Shown here: one piece after another, positions 7,083 to 15,208 of the stretch
Numbering within the stretch: position 1 is the first letter of the stretch
Layout: each line of letters begins with the position of its first letter
Assembly (NCBI GenBank): GCA_030627905.1
Contig: DAOVRZ010000026.1
Span: 1 to 50,498 of the forward strand
Length of the DNA: 50,498 nucleotides
Source of the DNA: JAGMES01 sp023128035
GTDB taxonomy: Bacteria > Bacillota > Halanaerobiia > DY22613
Reading direction: 5' to 3'
Notes under the pieces: generated by a model
Database searches by the model: none
What the model saw: the letters and a program-made list of their open reading frames with translations, nothing else
Told to the model about the DNA's origin: nothing
Position numbers and translations under genes: made by a program

Positions 7083-8765
7083 CTAAAAATCAAGTGGTAC
7101 AAATAGATTCTCTTCCGCTTCAACTTGAATTATTTTAAATACTACTCTCATATTATCTAACCACTGTTGTTGCGTCCTTGGTATAGGATACTTTGGATTA
7201 TCTATTCCATATCCTACAGTTGCAAATTGAGAAATATCCATATATACTCCAAGGAGATTGGCATAATTGATTATCTCATCTCTTACCTTATTTGACCTAC
7301 TAAGACTTAAATTTTTAGCAGCTTGTTGTATTTTTCTAAGTATAATTTCTGATGCACCTTCTTGTTTTTTTCTAAGATATCCCATTGGATCAGAATGTCC
7401 CTCGACAGTAATTATCGCTCCACCATATGTAGATGCCAACTCTATTACTTTTTCAAACTGATCTTTATATAAATTTGCATTAAAAGTATTCTGATTTGGC
7501 TTGAAGTATATTTCAAAGGAAAACAACTCTCCATCATCTATATTACCCTGTTGTTGTCTTTTATTTATAATTTGTGCAACTTCTTCCTTGTTAAATTTTG
7601 GAATTTCCACTGTTTCAACATCTTTCAGTCCTGACTTAAATTTCTCATAATCCCAGTCTGCCTTGTTTACTATAAATTCTTTTCTTAATATTCCCAATTG
7701 AAGTAAAAATTCTTGTATTTCTGCTGTTATAATTTCGAAATTTCTTGGATACTTATTGTCTAAAAAGAATTTTACATTTCCGCGAAATCTCGAAAACTCG
7801 GCATCATAATAAAGTCCAACAACATCTGCTACTGCTTGTTCACTATCTAAAAGAATTTTTGCAGATTTACTCATTACTTCACTATATTCTGCACTCTTTT
7901 TATTCTTAAAAATTTCTCGCAAACGTTCTTCGGCTAAAAATAATCCATGTACAAATTTTTCTACATCTTCTCTATTATTTTCATAGTAGTCTCTTCTTAC
8001 TGCATAAACATCATTAATTATTCTATTAGCTGTTTTAGTTGATAAAAGTATCCTTGCACCTTTAACAGAATCTTCTGCACCTGTCCCTACAGTACCATTG
8101 CTTGTAAGAGCCAAAGCATCTGGTATAATTACAAAAGTTGCATCTACTCCGTCTTGATAAAATTTTTCAGCAGGAGTGCCATTTTCAAAACCTACCAGAT
8201 TTTTTGTCCAGCGAATATCTACATCTTCTAAAGAAACCCCGCTATCTTTTAATAATTTCATTAAATAATCTACATGTGGCCCATACTGTTGAATAGCTAT
8301 TGTCTTACCTTTTAAGTCTTTAATAGATTTAATGTTATCTTTTACTACTAAGGCATCTCCTCCAGCAGACCAACTAAGTTGATATATTACAATCGGCTCT
8401 GTTTCTCTCCTGTTATTTAACACTTCTAAAGCCATATTGATCATCCCCAAAGTTCCCCTCAAATAAGGGGTTTCACCGGAAATGTACTCTTCTACTTGCT
8501 TGGTAAAATCATCTTCTCTAAATAGCTCTAGCTTTAACCCTTGTTTTGCAAATATTGAGTTTTTAGCTGTTTCTTTGTTATTACCGTTACCATAAATTGT
8601 AGCGATATCTGCTCCCCATGTAATAAGAGGCACTTTTACCACACTCTTTTTTGTATAATCTTTATACTTAATACCAAGATTTTCAAAAGAAGCTAAGAGT
8701 GTGCTAGAAAATAGTATTGTGGTACTTAATAAAAAAATTAATAGAAAAATCAGTCTTTTAGGCAT
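7083..8765 (-). CDS. Substrate-binding protein fused to OmpA-like domain (560 aa)
   Basis: First gene of the six-gene operon. It has a cleavable-type signal peptide (about residues 1-25, ending LLASF) and an NMT1/SsuA-like solute-binding domain (about 45-300: VPLITWGADIATIYGNG, TPYLRGTLGMINMA, DLKGKTIAIQQYGP). A helical linker follows, then a C-terminal OmpA-type domain (about 415-555: FEIYFKPNQNTFNAN, ITVEGHSDPMGYLRKK). The OmpA part carries a long insert after the GHSDP motif, of the kind seen in related SBP-OmpA proteins. ATG follows AGAGGGGG. Proteins with this fusion are annotated as phosphate or nitrate binding in databases, but no ligand can be read here. The absence of a transporter suggests sensing. 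Confidence 0.83.
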   Translation of the reverse strand: MPKRLIFLLIFLLSTTILFSSTLLASFENLGIKYKDYTKKSVVKVPLITWGADIATIYGNGNNKETAKNSIFAKQGLKLELFREDDFTKQVEEYISGETPYLRGTLGMINMALEVLNNRRETEPIVIYQLSWSAGGDALVVKDNIKSIKDLKGKTIAIQQYGPHVDYLMKLLKDSGVSLEDVDIRWTKNLVGFENGTPAEKFYQDGVDATFVIIPDALALTSNGTVGTGAEDSVKGARILLSTKTANRIINDVYAVRRDYYENNREDVEKFVHGLFLAEERLREIFKNKKSAEYSEVMSKSAKILLDSEQAVADVVGLYYDAEFSRFRGNVKFFLDNKYPRNFEIITAEIQEFLLQLGILRKEFIVNKADWDYEKFKSGLKDVETVEIPKFNKEEVAQIINKRQQQGNIDDGELFSFEIYFKPNQNTFNANLYKDQFEKVIELASTYGGAIITVEGHSDPMGYLRKKQEGASEIILRKIQQAAKNLSLSRSNKVRDEIINYANLLGVYMDISQFATVGYGIDNPKYPIPRTQQQWLDNMRVVFKIIQVEAEENLFVPLDF

Positions 8766-8861
8766 AAATAATACCCCCTCTTTGATTTTTAGTCTTATCC
8801 AATAATTAAATTTATATAATCAATATTTCTCCATTAAATTGCTTTAACCTTCTTTTTACTA

Positions 8862-9077
8862 TTAATTTACTTCATTTTTATCAATATATATCTGACCAAG
8901 AAAAACATCATAATAATCGTCACTAATCCAATCTCTTCCCCACTCACTAGAACCATAACAGTGTAAACTCATTAACCAAATATACCGAATAGGAAGAAAG
9001 ATTTTGACTGCCTTTAATTCATTGTCACACCTCTTTCCAGCTTGATTTAATCTACAGTTTCCTAAATCTTTATTTCG
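8862..9077 (-). pseudogene. C-terminal remnant of a phosphotransferase-like gene
   Basis: An open frame of 71 codons with no start codon ends at TAA 8862-8864. Its conserved-looking part (LPIRYIWLMSLHCYGSSEWG, then RDWISDDYYD) resembles the C-terminal helices of APH/choline-kinase-fold phosphotransferases, where a hydrophobic Arg-x-x-Trp-Leu helix precedes a Trp-Gly motif. The kinase core is absent and a TGA precedes the frame at 9078-9080. It overlaps the start of a lipase remnant on the other strand. The family call is tentative. Confidence 0.35.
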
Positions 9078-9407
9078 TCATGTAGATAATGTATGCACTT
9101 CTACAGGCTTTGACAAGATTGATTTGGTTGTTCATAGTATGGGTGGTCTAGTTTCAAAAGCTTATTTAAATATTTCAATGGAACTAGTCAAGTAGATAAG
9201 TTGCTAACTCTAGGTATGCCTAACCATGGAATCCCAAGTGTGGAAGAATTTGCAGCAAAAATTATTCCTGAAGAACCATGGATGAAAGAGTTAGAAGTAC
9301 TAGAAATGGCACACAATAAAGATACTTTCTATCGAATAGATATAGTAGGAGTCTCAACTTCAGCAGGAGAGAACCAGTCTGCTAATGCATATATTTGGTC
9401 TATATAA
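9070..9407 (+). pseudogene. Frameshifted, truncated lipase/alpha-beta hydrolase
   Basis: On the plus strand, 9079-9168 encodes TGFDKIDLVVHSMGGLVSKA, containing the lipase nucleophile elbow HSMGG. The frame then meets a stop. The continuation lies in the next frame from 9171 (YFNGTSQVDKLLTLGMPNHG) and runs to TAA at 9405-9407. Restoring one base near 9169-9170 rejoins the halves as KAYLKYFNGTSQ, so a single-base deletion inactivated the gene. The N-terminal half of the usual protein is missing. It is the only plus-strand coding remnant in the window. Confidence 0.6.
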
Positions 9408-9453
9408 ATAATAACTTCTTCCTATAACAGTCACATCTATTCTTTATAATGAA

Positions 9454-9486
9454 AAAAATCTCACTTCAGAAACGAGTGAGATTTTT
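9454..9486. terminator. Bidirectional terminator hairpin
   Basis: A 12-bp perfect stem AAAAATCTCACT/AGTGAGATTTTT with a 9-nt loop. On the minus strand it is followed by seven T, ending the ABC transporter operon; on the plus strand by five T, serving the lipase remnant. No gene is visible in 9408-9598 apart from this hairpin. Confidence 0.75.
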
Positions 9487-9598
9487 CAATACATGAAAAG
9501 GTTTGCTCTGTATCTATTTTATTACTTACATCATTCATTCAATATCTAAATAGAGTGTTTTATGTTAAATCTCAAATTATTCCATTTCAAAAATATCA

Positions 9599-10300
9599 CT
9601 ATTTTTGCTCATAATTACTAAAATCCATCGACATAATGAGGGTTCTTTTGATAATAAGAATATTTATTGTCGTATTGATTACTGTATTTTTGATATACCA
9701 TTCATCAGCAGAAAATTTGTACGTAGAGATGTTCTGAAAATCCCCTAACATTTTCAAAGATTTTTTTGGATAATACTCTATCTGTAAAGGAATACCTGTT
9801 TTTTCTTCAATCCAGGCTATACAGGAAATATCTTTTTTATTGCTAGTAATCATGAACTCATAGCCGATACAGTTCATTTCATCGATCACTTTAACCTGAC
9901 CTGTCTGTTTAACATCCAGATTATTTTTCAATGCTTCACTATAAGGATTTGATTGAAAACCATCTAAATTAAGAGCCTCTTGATTCAATTCCATTAAATC
10001 ATTTTTCCGCTTACTAGTAATATCCTCAGAATTCTCTGCGACCTTTACAACTTGGATTTTTACCTCACCATTAGGCTTAATTACACTCTCTATATATAGC
10101 TCTAGTACATTCTCTAACTCACCTTTGCGGTTTAGATCTTCAATGTGGCTATATATATCTTTAGCAACCCAGAATTGATTAGCTTCCATAATTGATAAAG
10201 CTTTTTGCCAAAGTGGGTCATTTTTAACATTGGCACTTGTTTTTGAGAATACTAGAAAAACTAATACTACCGCCATAAGTAAAATGCTCATACGCTTCAT
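9599..10300 (-). CDS. Secreted LolA-like protein of ABC operon
   Basis: A 233-aa protein with a clear signal peptide (MKRMSILLMAVVLVFLVF, cleavage near residue 23 after KTSA). The mature part includes IGYEFMITSNKKDISCIAWI followed by EEKTGIPLQIEYY, a pattern typical of LolA/LppX-type half-barrel lipoprotein carriers and lipoprotein-sorting proteins. I chose the ATG at 10300 because GAAGGTGA lies about seven bases upstream; a GTG at 10309 falls inside that ribosome binding site. It starts 18 bp after the permease stop, as third gene of the operon. It could bind a lipid or lipopeptide outside the membrane and hand it to or from the transporter. The family call is moderate. Confidence 0.7.
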   Translation of the reverse strand: MKRMSILLMAVVLVFLVFSKTSANVKNDPLWQKALSIMEANQFWVAKDIYSHIEDLNRKGELENVLELYIESVIKPNGEVKIQVVKVAENSEDITSKRKNDLMELNQEALNLDGFQSNPYSEALKNNLDVKQTGQVKVIDEMNCIGYEFMITSNKKDISCIAWIEEKTGIPLQIEYYPKKSLKMLGDFQNISTYKFSADEWYIKNTVINTTINILIIKRTLIMSMDFSNYEQK

Positions 10301-10318
10301 AAAAGTCACCTTCCCTTT

Positions 10319-11113
10319 TTAGAATAAAATATCTTTTTCTTTAAACACCTTAATACTGAACATTAATCCCAATACGCTGTAAACCAAACTTACTGCTACC
10401 CCTTTACCAAGACCATTCCAATTAACACTATCTATCAGATTAGTATATAGAGCAAAATGCTCAGTAATAATAAATAAACCAATTGGCCTAATAACTGAAC
10501 CTACTATCTTTAAAAGAAACATCAATCCTAAACCTATTAAAATTCCTGAACTTGCACTAGTGGCATAAATTGATAATATCAAAAATACCATTCCAAAGGC
10601 AAATAATGGCACTAAAGAGATCAAATAACTTGATATAGTTGTAACTATACCTTCAACAGTGTCCAAACTAATCCCGTTAATAATGAAGTTCCCTTCCCAA
10701 CCTAAAATTACTGCACCTAAACAATATGCTATGATCAAATTTATGACTAAGAAGAGTGTTAAAAGTAAAAATACCGAAATAGCCTTGGAAATGACAATCT
10801 TTCCTCTCTTTACTGGACGTAAAAGGGTAAACTTCGCAGTCCCATTAACCAGTTCTTCTGTTACAAGGTCAACGATTATCATAAATAAGAAAATTGGGAA
10901 GAACAAATTCACAAATATATCTAATACCACCAATGGAAATGACTGTCCAGTGATATTTAAAATTTGTGGATCATTGGTAGCATCTGGCATGGTTTTTACT
11001 ACTTTAACCCCGACAGATAAAATTAATAAAAACACCAGACTGATTATTATAAATATGTACATTTTCTTACCAGTAAAGACTTTATAAATATCATTGAAAA
11101 CTAAATTACGCAA
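10319..11113 (-). CDS. ABC-2 type transporter permease
   Basis: 264 aa with about six hydrophobic membrane segments (IFIIISLVFLLILSVGVKVV near the N-terminus, then FFPIFLFMIIVDLVTE, FLLLTLFLVINLIIA and others) and the conserved ELVNGTAKFTLLRPVKR loop of ABC-2 permeases. The family exports antibiotics, lipids or peptides, or removes antibiotics from the membrane (BcrB/NosY-like). The most likely start is TTG at 11113, with GGAGGGTGAGG just upstream; the GTG at 11122 lies against the GGAGG with no room for spacing. It overlaps the ATPase stop by eight bases, so translation is probably coupled. Next to a peptide synthetase cluster it may export the product or give self-protection. Confidence 0.82.
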   Translation of the reverse strand: MRNLVFNDIYKVFTGKKMYIFIIISLVFLLILSVGVKVVKTMPDATNDPQILNITGQSFPLVVLDIFVNLFFPIFLFMIIVDLVTEELVNGTAKFTLLRPVKRGKIVISKAISVFLLLTLFLVINLIIAYCLGAVILGWEGNFIINGISLDTVEGIVTTISSYLISLVPLFAFGMVFLILSIYATSASSGILIGLGLMFLLKIVGSVIRPIGLFIITEHFALYTNLIDSVNWNGLGKGVAVSLVYSVLGLMFSIKVFKEKDILF

Positions 11114-12032
11114 TTTCCTCACCCTCCTTTGTTAAATCTATGAAGAATTTTTCTAAAGATTGGTTTCGTGGGACAAAATACTCAATCTCACCTGTCTCTG
11201 AAACTAATTTGTTCAACAGATTCTTAGAATAACCTTTCGCAATCTGAATATACAATCCTGTAGAAGCCTTTTTGATAGATTTGACAAAGTTCAATTTTCT
11301 CGCACATTCTTTTACTTTTTGCGGATTTTTAGTATATACTTCTATCACCTCATTATCTGTATAAAGTAAGTCTTTAACCCTGCCATGGGCCAGTAGTTTT
11401 CCTTTGTGTAATATAGCTACCCTATTACAGATCTGCTCTACTTCATGTAAAAGATGAGTAGAGATGAAAAATGTTATTTTCTGCTCATGGGCCAATTGTT
11501 TGATCGTTTTTCTGATCTCAATCATTCCCTGAGGATCAAGCCCGTTAGTTGGCTCATCTAAGATCACCAGTTTGGGATTTCCTAGCAGTGCTCCGGCAAT
11601 ACCAAGCCGCTGTTTCATCCCCAAAGAATAAGTCTTTACCTTATCTCCTGCCCGTTCCAAAATGCCGACTATGTCTAAAACTTCTTCTATCCGCTCTTTG
11701 CCTATTCCAGGAATCAAATTTGCCATAATCTTTAAATTTTGATACGCTGTTAAAGACAGATAAAACTTTGGTATCTCTACTAATGCCCCGACTCGGCTTA
11801 TAGCTTGAAGAAAATTTGTCTGCACATTATATCCATCTAAATGTATCATTCCAGAACTTGGATAAATCAAGTTTAAAATCATCCTAATGGTCGTGGTTTT
11901 ACCTGCACCATTAGGTCCTAAAAAGCCGTATATATCTCCTTCATAAATTGTTAAATTGAGATCATCTACGACTTTTTTCTTGCTAAAAATCTTAGTTAAA
12001 TTATGGATTTCAAGAATTACTTTGTTCTCCAT
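11106..12032 (-). CDS. ABC transporter ATP-binding protein (BcrA-like)
   Basis: A 308-aa ATPase with Walker A GPNGAGKT (residues 39-46), the degenerate signature SLGMKQR (about 136-142), Walker B LVILDEP (155-161) followed by TNGLDPQG, and the H-loop in FFISTHLLHEVEQ. The SLGMKQR signature and the roughly 80-residue C-terminal extension are typical of the bacitracin/lantibiotic immunity group (BcrA, NosF). It energises the permease encoded next. ATG follows GGGAGGT at six bases. A TATAAT box lies at 12091-12096. The gene is transcribed away from the biosynthetic cluster's terminator, so it is a separate unit in the same direction. Confidence 0.88.
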   Translation of the reverse strand: MENKVILEIHNLTKIFSKKKVVDDLNLTIYEGDIYGFLGPNGAGKTTTIRMILNLIYPSSGMIHLDGYNVQTNFLQAISRVGALVEIPKFYLSLTAYQNLKIMANLIPGIGKERIEEVLDIVGILERAGDKVKTYSLGMKQRLGIAGALLGNPKLVILDEPTNGLDPQGMIEIRKTIKQLAHEQKITFFISTHLLHEVEQICNRVAILHKGKLLAHGRVKDLLYTDNEVIEVYTKNPQKVKECARKLNFVKSIKKASTGLYIQIAKGYSKNLLNKLVSETGEIEYFVPRNQSLEKFFIDLTKEGEEIA

Positions 12033-12090
12033 GTAACTACCTCCCGTTAGCGTATTTTAATTTATTCGGCAAAATTAACTATTCACCATA

Positions 12091-12096
12091 ATTATA
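12091..12096 (-). promoter_or_regulatory. Candidate -10 box for the ABC operon
   Basis: A perfect TATAAT on the minus strand, about 60 bp ahead of the ATPase start. The hexamer 17 bp upstream (TAGATT) is a poor -35 box, so the promoter may need an activator or may be chance. Confidence 0.35.
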
Positions 12097-12167
12097 ACTT
12101 TTATTGAGTTAAAAATCTACAGTTTGAGTAAATTAATTTTGACTCTACTGCAAAAATCCTAGTTTAA

Positions 12168-12210
12168 TGAAAAAATAAAGCAACTCCCACTTATATGCAA
12201 GTGGGAGTTT
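12168..12210 (-). terminator. Terminator of the NRPS/PKS operon
   Basis: A perfect 11-bp stem AACTCCCACTT/AAGTGGGAGTT with a 6-nt loop (12182-12209) is followed on the minus strand by GCTTTATTTTTTC. It lies 11 bp after the thioesterase stop codon and separates the megasynthase operon from the ABC transporter operon. Confidence 0.8.
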
Positions 12211-12220
12211 AATACTTAGA

Positions 12221-15205
12221 CTATTGATTATTCCACAATAGATTGTTTAAAATTCCAGCCAGCTCGTTTAAATCAGGTTCGTCAAAAATCGAATGATGGT
12301 CACCCTGAATGTCATACACAGTAAAGTCATTGGTAGTATAATTGTTCCAGTTACCTTTTGTAGGTAACTTTGTCTTGTTGGCTTCAAAATAATGAATATC
12401 AGCATCCAACTTTTTGCTAGGTGTGTATAAACCTCTAGTTGTAAAATAGCTTCTAATAACATTAAAGTAATAGATCACTTCTGTTGTATTTGCTGTTTCA
12501 AAGTTTGGAATAGTTTTGGCAAAATCTCTTTGGAATATGGCATCCTGTTTCAAATTATTAATCTCAAAGTTAGTCTCCAACATATAATTCACTACTATTG
12601 GCCAGACCTCTTCTATTTCCTTCACCTCTTTTAATCTACTCAGAAGCTGGTCATCATTGAAGATGTGTCGTACAAGTCCAAGCTCACTCTCTAAGGTAAA
12701 AGGACTAACTTGCTCATACAAACTCTTATCTGGCCCGGAAGAGTTTATTAAGGCTAATAACTTGACTTCCTCATTTTCTTTTTCTAAACAGTTTGCCACC
12801 TCAAAAGCAATCGAACCTCCAATACACCACCCAAACAGATAATATGGTCCTTTGGGCTGAAGCCGTTTTATTTTTTCTGCATAATATTTTGCTAAATCTT
12901 CAATCTTTATATTCTGTGGTGCTAGATTCTCAAACCGGTCTGACTTAATTCCCCAATAGTTAAATTCGGGATATAATTTGTTGGCTAACTTCATATATAC
13001 CTCTATCTCACCATTACCTGCATGTATCATAAAGAGATGTTTATCTTGAGTTGTGCCTCTACTTAATAGAACCAGATTTGGATCTTTTCCAGCAAAACTA
13101 AACGCAGCCTGCTCACGAATAACCTGACTTAGTTCTCTAATGGTTGGTCTCTTAAATACTTCATTTAAAGGAAGTTCGATATTATGTTCTTTATAAAGTT
13201 CAGAGATAAAGGTAGTAGCTTTTAGTGAATGACCACCAATTTCAAAGAAATTATCGTCGATACCAACCTGTTCTAGCCCCAGAATATCCTCCCAGATGGC
13301 TACTAATTTTTCCTGTAATTCATCTTCAGGAGCCATATATTCACCACCTACTATATGTAGCTCTGGCTTTGGTAGAGCTTTTCGATCAATCTTGCCATTC
13401 AAGGTCAGTGGTAGCTTTTCTAGCTGCATAAAGACTGCTGGAATCATATAAGCTGGTAATTCCTGAAGTAGATATTCTTTTAACTCTGCTGCCAACAGTT
13501 CTTTTCTGGCTACATAATATGCACAGAGATATTTACCACCTGTAGAGTCTGTCTCAACTGTAACTATCACTTCTCTGATATCTGAATGGATCAGTATCTG
13601 ATTTTCTACTTCCCCTGGTTCGATTCTAAAACCGCGGATTTTTACCTGATGATCTATTCTCCCTAAAAACTCTACATTACCATCTGGTAGCCATCTAGCC
13701 AAATCCCCTGTCCGATACATCTTTTTACCCGGCATAAATGGATTTTCTACAAATTTAACCTCTGTAAGCTCAGGGCGGTTTAAATATCCGCTAACCAGAC
13801 CATCGCCACCAATATAAATCTCTCCTGGAAGGCCAATTGCTTGTAAATTATCATCTTTATCCAGAATGTAAATCTGGGTATTAGCAAGCGGACTTCCGAT
13901 AGGAACATTCTCTGTATCTTCTGTAAAGTGGTCGATAAAATAATAGGTAGCAAAGACAGTACTCTCGGTTGGTCCATAGACATGGATCAATCTACCAAGA
14001 CCTAAAACCTTTAACGCCTTCTGTACATGTACCACAGATACCCTTTCTCCACCAAATAGAATCTTCCGCACTTTGGTGAGAGCTTGAATATCTAAATCGA
14101 CCAGTGTATTAAACAATGCAGTTGTAACAAAAAATACACTAACCTCTTCTTTCTTAATTACTTCTGATAGTTTTATTAGGTTGAGAATTGTCTCTTTTAA
14201 GACCATTACTAGAGTAGCACCATTTAACAGTGCTCCATAAATATCAAAGGTTGATCCATCAAAGGCATAGTTGGACAGTTGTAATAGCTTATCTTCTGGA
14301 GTAATCTCAATATAATTAGTATTTTTCACTACCCGGACAATACTATAGTGAGAAGTCAGGTTTCCTTTAGGTTTTCCAGTGGTACCAGAGGTGAAGATCA
14401 CATATGCCAAATTTGCTGAATTATTCACACATTCTAGATTTGACCCATCACCCTGATAAAGCTCTGTATCTGTCAAGTCAAGTATTTCACCAGAAAACTC
14501 TATCTGATCTAGAAGATGTTTCTGAGTTAAGAGTAGTTGAGTATGGGTATCCTCGAGCATAAATCTTATTCTAGACTCAGGATATTCAGGATCAATCGGC
14601 AAATATGCCCCTCCAGCTTTAAAGATGGCCATAATTCCGACTATCATCTCTAAAGAACGCTCAATAATCATACCTACAATCTGATTAGCTCCTACACCTT
14701 TTGCTCTTAAAACCCTCGCTAACTGGTTAGCTCTTTCATTCAGTTGCCTATAGGTTAACTGGTCTTCTCCCAAAACCAGAGCTACCTTGTCTGGATGTCT
14801 ACTAACCTGTTCTTCAAATAATTGTTGGATTGTCTTTTCTTTTGGATATGAAGAGTCTGTCTCATTAAATTTGAACAATAATTTCTCTTTCTCCTCATCA
14901 GTAACAATTGATACCTCTTTAATCTTTGCTTCTGGATTTGTCAGCACAAAATCAATGAGCTCAATCAGATGACTCTCGATCTTTGCAATAGTTTCTTCTC
15001 TAAATACCGCCGGGTTATAACCAAACCTGAAAAGAAGTGTATGGTCAAAGATAACTGTAATGCTTAGATTATAATTAGTTAATTCAAAAGCTGAATCAAA
15101 TTTTATCTGGAAGTCTGGATATTGACTCTGATCTACCGCACTGGTTGGATAGTTTTCAAAGACTAATAATGAATCAAATAATTGATCAGTATAATTATTT
15201 ATCTT
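12221..15205 (-). CDS. NRPS C-terminal part: end of C domain, A(Ile)-T-TE
   Basis: In-frame continuation of the upstream gene after its TAA (15206-15208). It begins with the last part of the condensation domain (LFDSLLVFENYP), then an Ile-type adenylation domain (specificity residues DGFFLGVVFK), a carrier domain (GGHSLKA) and a terminal thioesterase. Numbering from the GTG at 14947, the carrier Ser is S574 and the thioesterase triad positions are C708 (GWCIGG), N735 (ALINSS) and H884/H885 (GDHHSIF); the usual residues are Ser, Asp, His. The GTG at 14947 has no ribosome binding site and lies inside the domain linker, so independent translation is doubtful. If read through, this part would add Ile and release the chain. 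Downstream lies the terminator at 12168. Confidence 0.8.
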   Translation of the reverse strand, partial: KINNYTDQLFDSLLVFENYPTSAVDQSQYPDFQIKFDSAFELTNYNLSITVIFDHTLLFRFGYNPAVFREETIAKIESHLIELIDFVLTNPEAKIKEVSIVTDEEKEKLLFKFNETDSSYPKEKTIQQLFEEQVSRHPDKVALVLGEDQLTYRQLNERANQLARVLRAKGVGANQIVGMIIERSLEMIVGIMAIFKAGGAYLPIDPEYPESRIRFMLEDTHTQLLLTQKHLLDQIEFSGEILDLTDTELYQGDGSNLECVNNSANLAYVIFTSGTTGKPKGNLTSHYSIVRVVKNTNYIEITPEDKLLQLSNYAFDGSTFDIYGALLNGATLVMVLKETILNLIKLSEVIKKEEVSVFFVTTALFNTLVDLDIQALTKVRKILFGGERVSVVHVQKALKVLGLGRLIHVYGPTESTVFATYYFIDHFTEDTENVPIGSPLANTQIYILDKDDNLQAIGLPGEIYIGGDGLVSGYLNRPELTEVKFVENPFMPGKKMYRTGDLARWLPDGNVEFLGRIDHQVKIRGFRIEPGEVENQILIHSDIREVIVTVETDSTGGKYLCAYYVARKELLAAELKEYLLQELPAYMIPAVFMQLEKLPLTLNGKIDRKALPKPELHIVGGEYMAPEDELQEKLVAIWEDILGLEQVGIDDNFFEIGGHSLKATTFISELYKEHNIELPLNEVFKRPTIRELSQVIREQAAFSFAGKDPNLVLLSRGTTQDKHLFMIHAGNGEIEVYMKLANKLYPEFNYWGIKSDRFENLAPQNIKIEDLAKYYAEKIKRLQPKGPYYLFGWCIGGSIAFEVANCLEKENEEVKLLALINSSGPDKSLYEQVSPFTLESELGLVRHIFNDDQLLSRLKEVKEIEEVWPIVVNYMLETNFEINNLKQDAIFQRDFAKTIPNFETANTTEVIYYFNVIRSYFTTRGLYTPSKKLDADIHYFEANKTKLPTKGNWNNYTTNDFTVYDIQGDHHSIFDEPDLNELAGILNNLLWNNQ

Positions 15206-15208
15206 TTA
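15206..15208 (-). other. In-frame TAA splitting the last megasynthase gene
   Basis: The reading frames 15209-24718 and 12221-15205 are the same frame, separated only by this TAA. The peptide reads EYFPLVDI-stop-KINNYTDQLFDS. Equivalent condensation domains in this window read EYISLAEIQKMNNQ, EYFSLAQIQKYTAH and EYISLAEIQSLSNH, so TAA replaces a Gln codon and could arise from CAA by one base change. Confidence 0.85.

Noticed and set aside
9201..9407. Plus-strand frame read as an intact 68-aa gene
   Set aside because: It is only the 3' half of the lipase remnant. The nucleophile motif lies upstream in another frame and there is no ribosome binding site at 9201.
14945..14947. GTG at 14947 as the real start of a separate NRPS gene
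   Set aside because: There is no ribosome binding site, it lies inside the C-to-A linker, and homologous sequence continues upstream in the same frame to the TAA at 15206.
15206..15208. TAA reassigned as a sense codon
   Set aside because: TAA also ends other genes in the window at sensible places, for example at 36535-36537 and at the thioesterase end, so a general code change is not supported.
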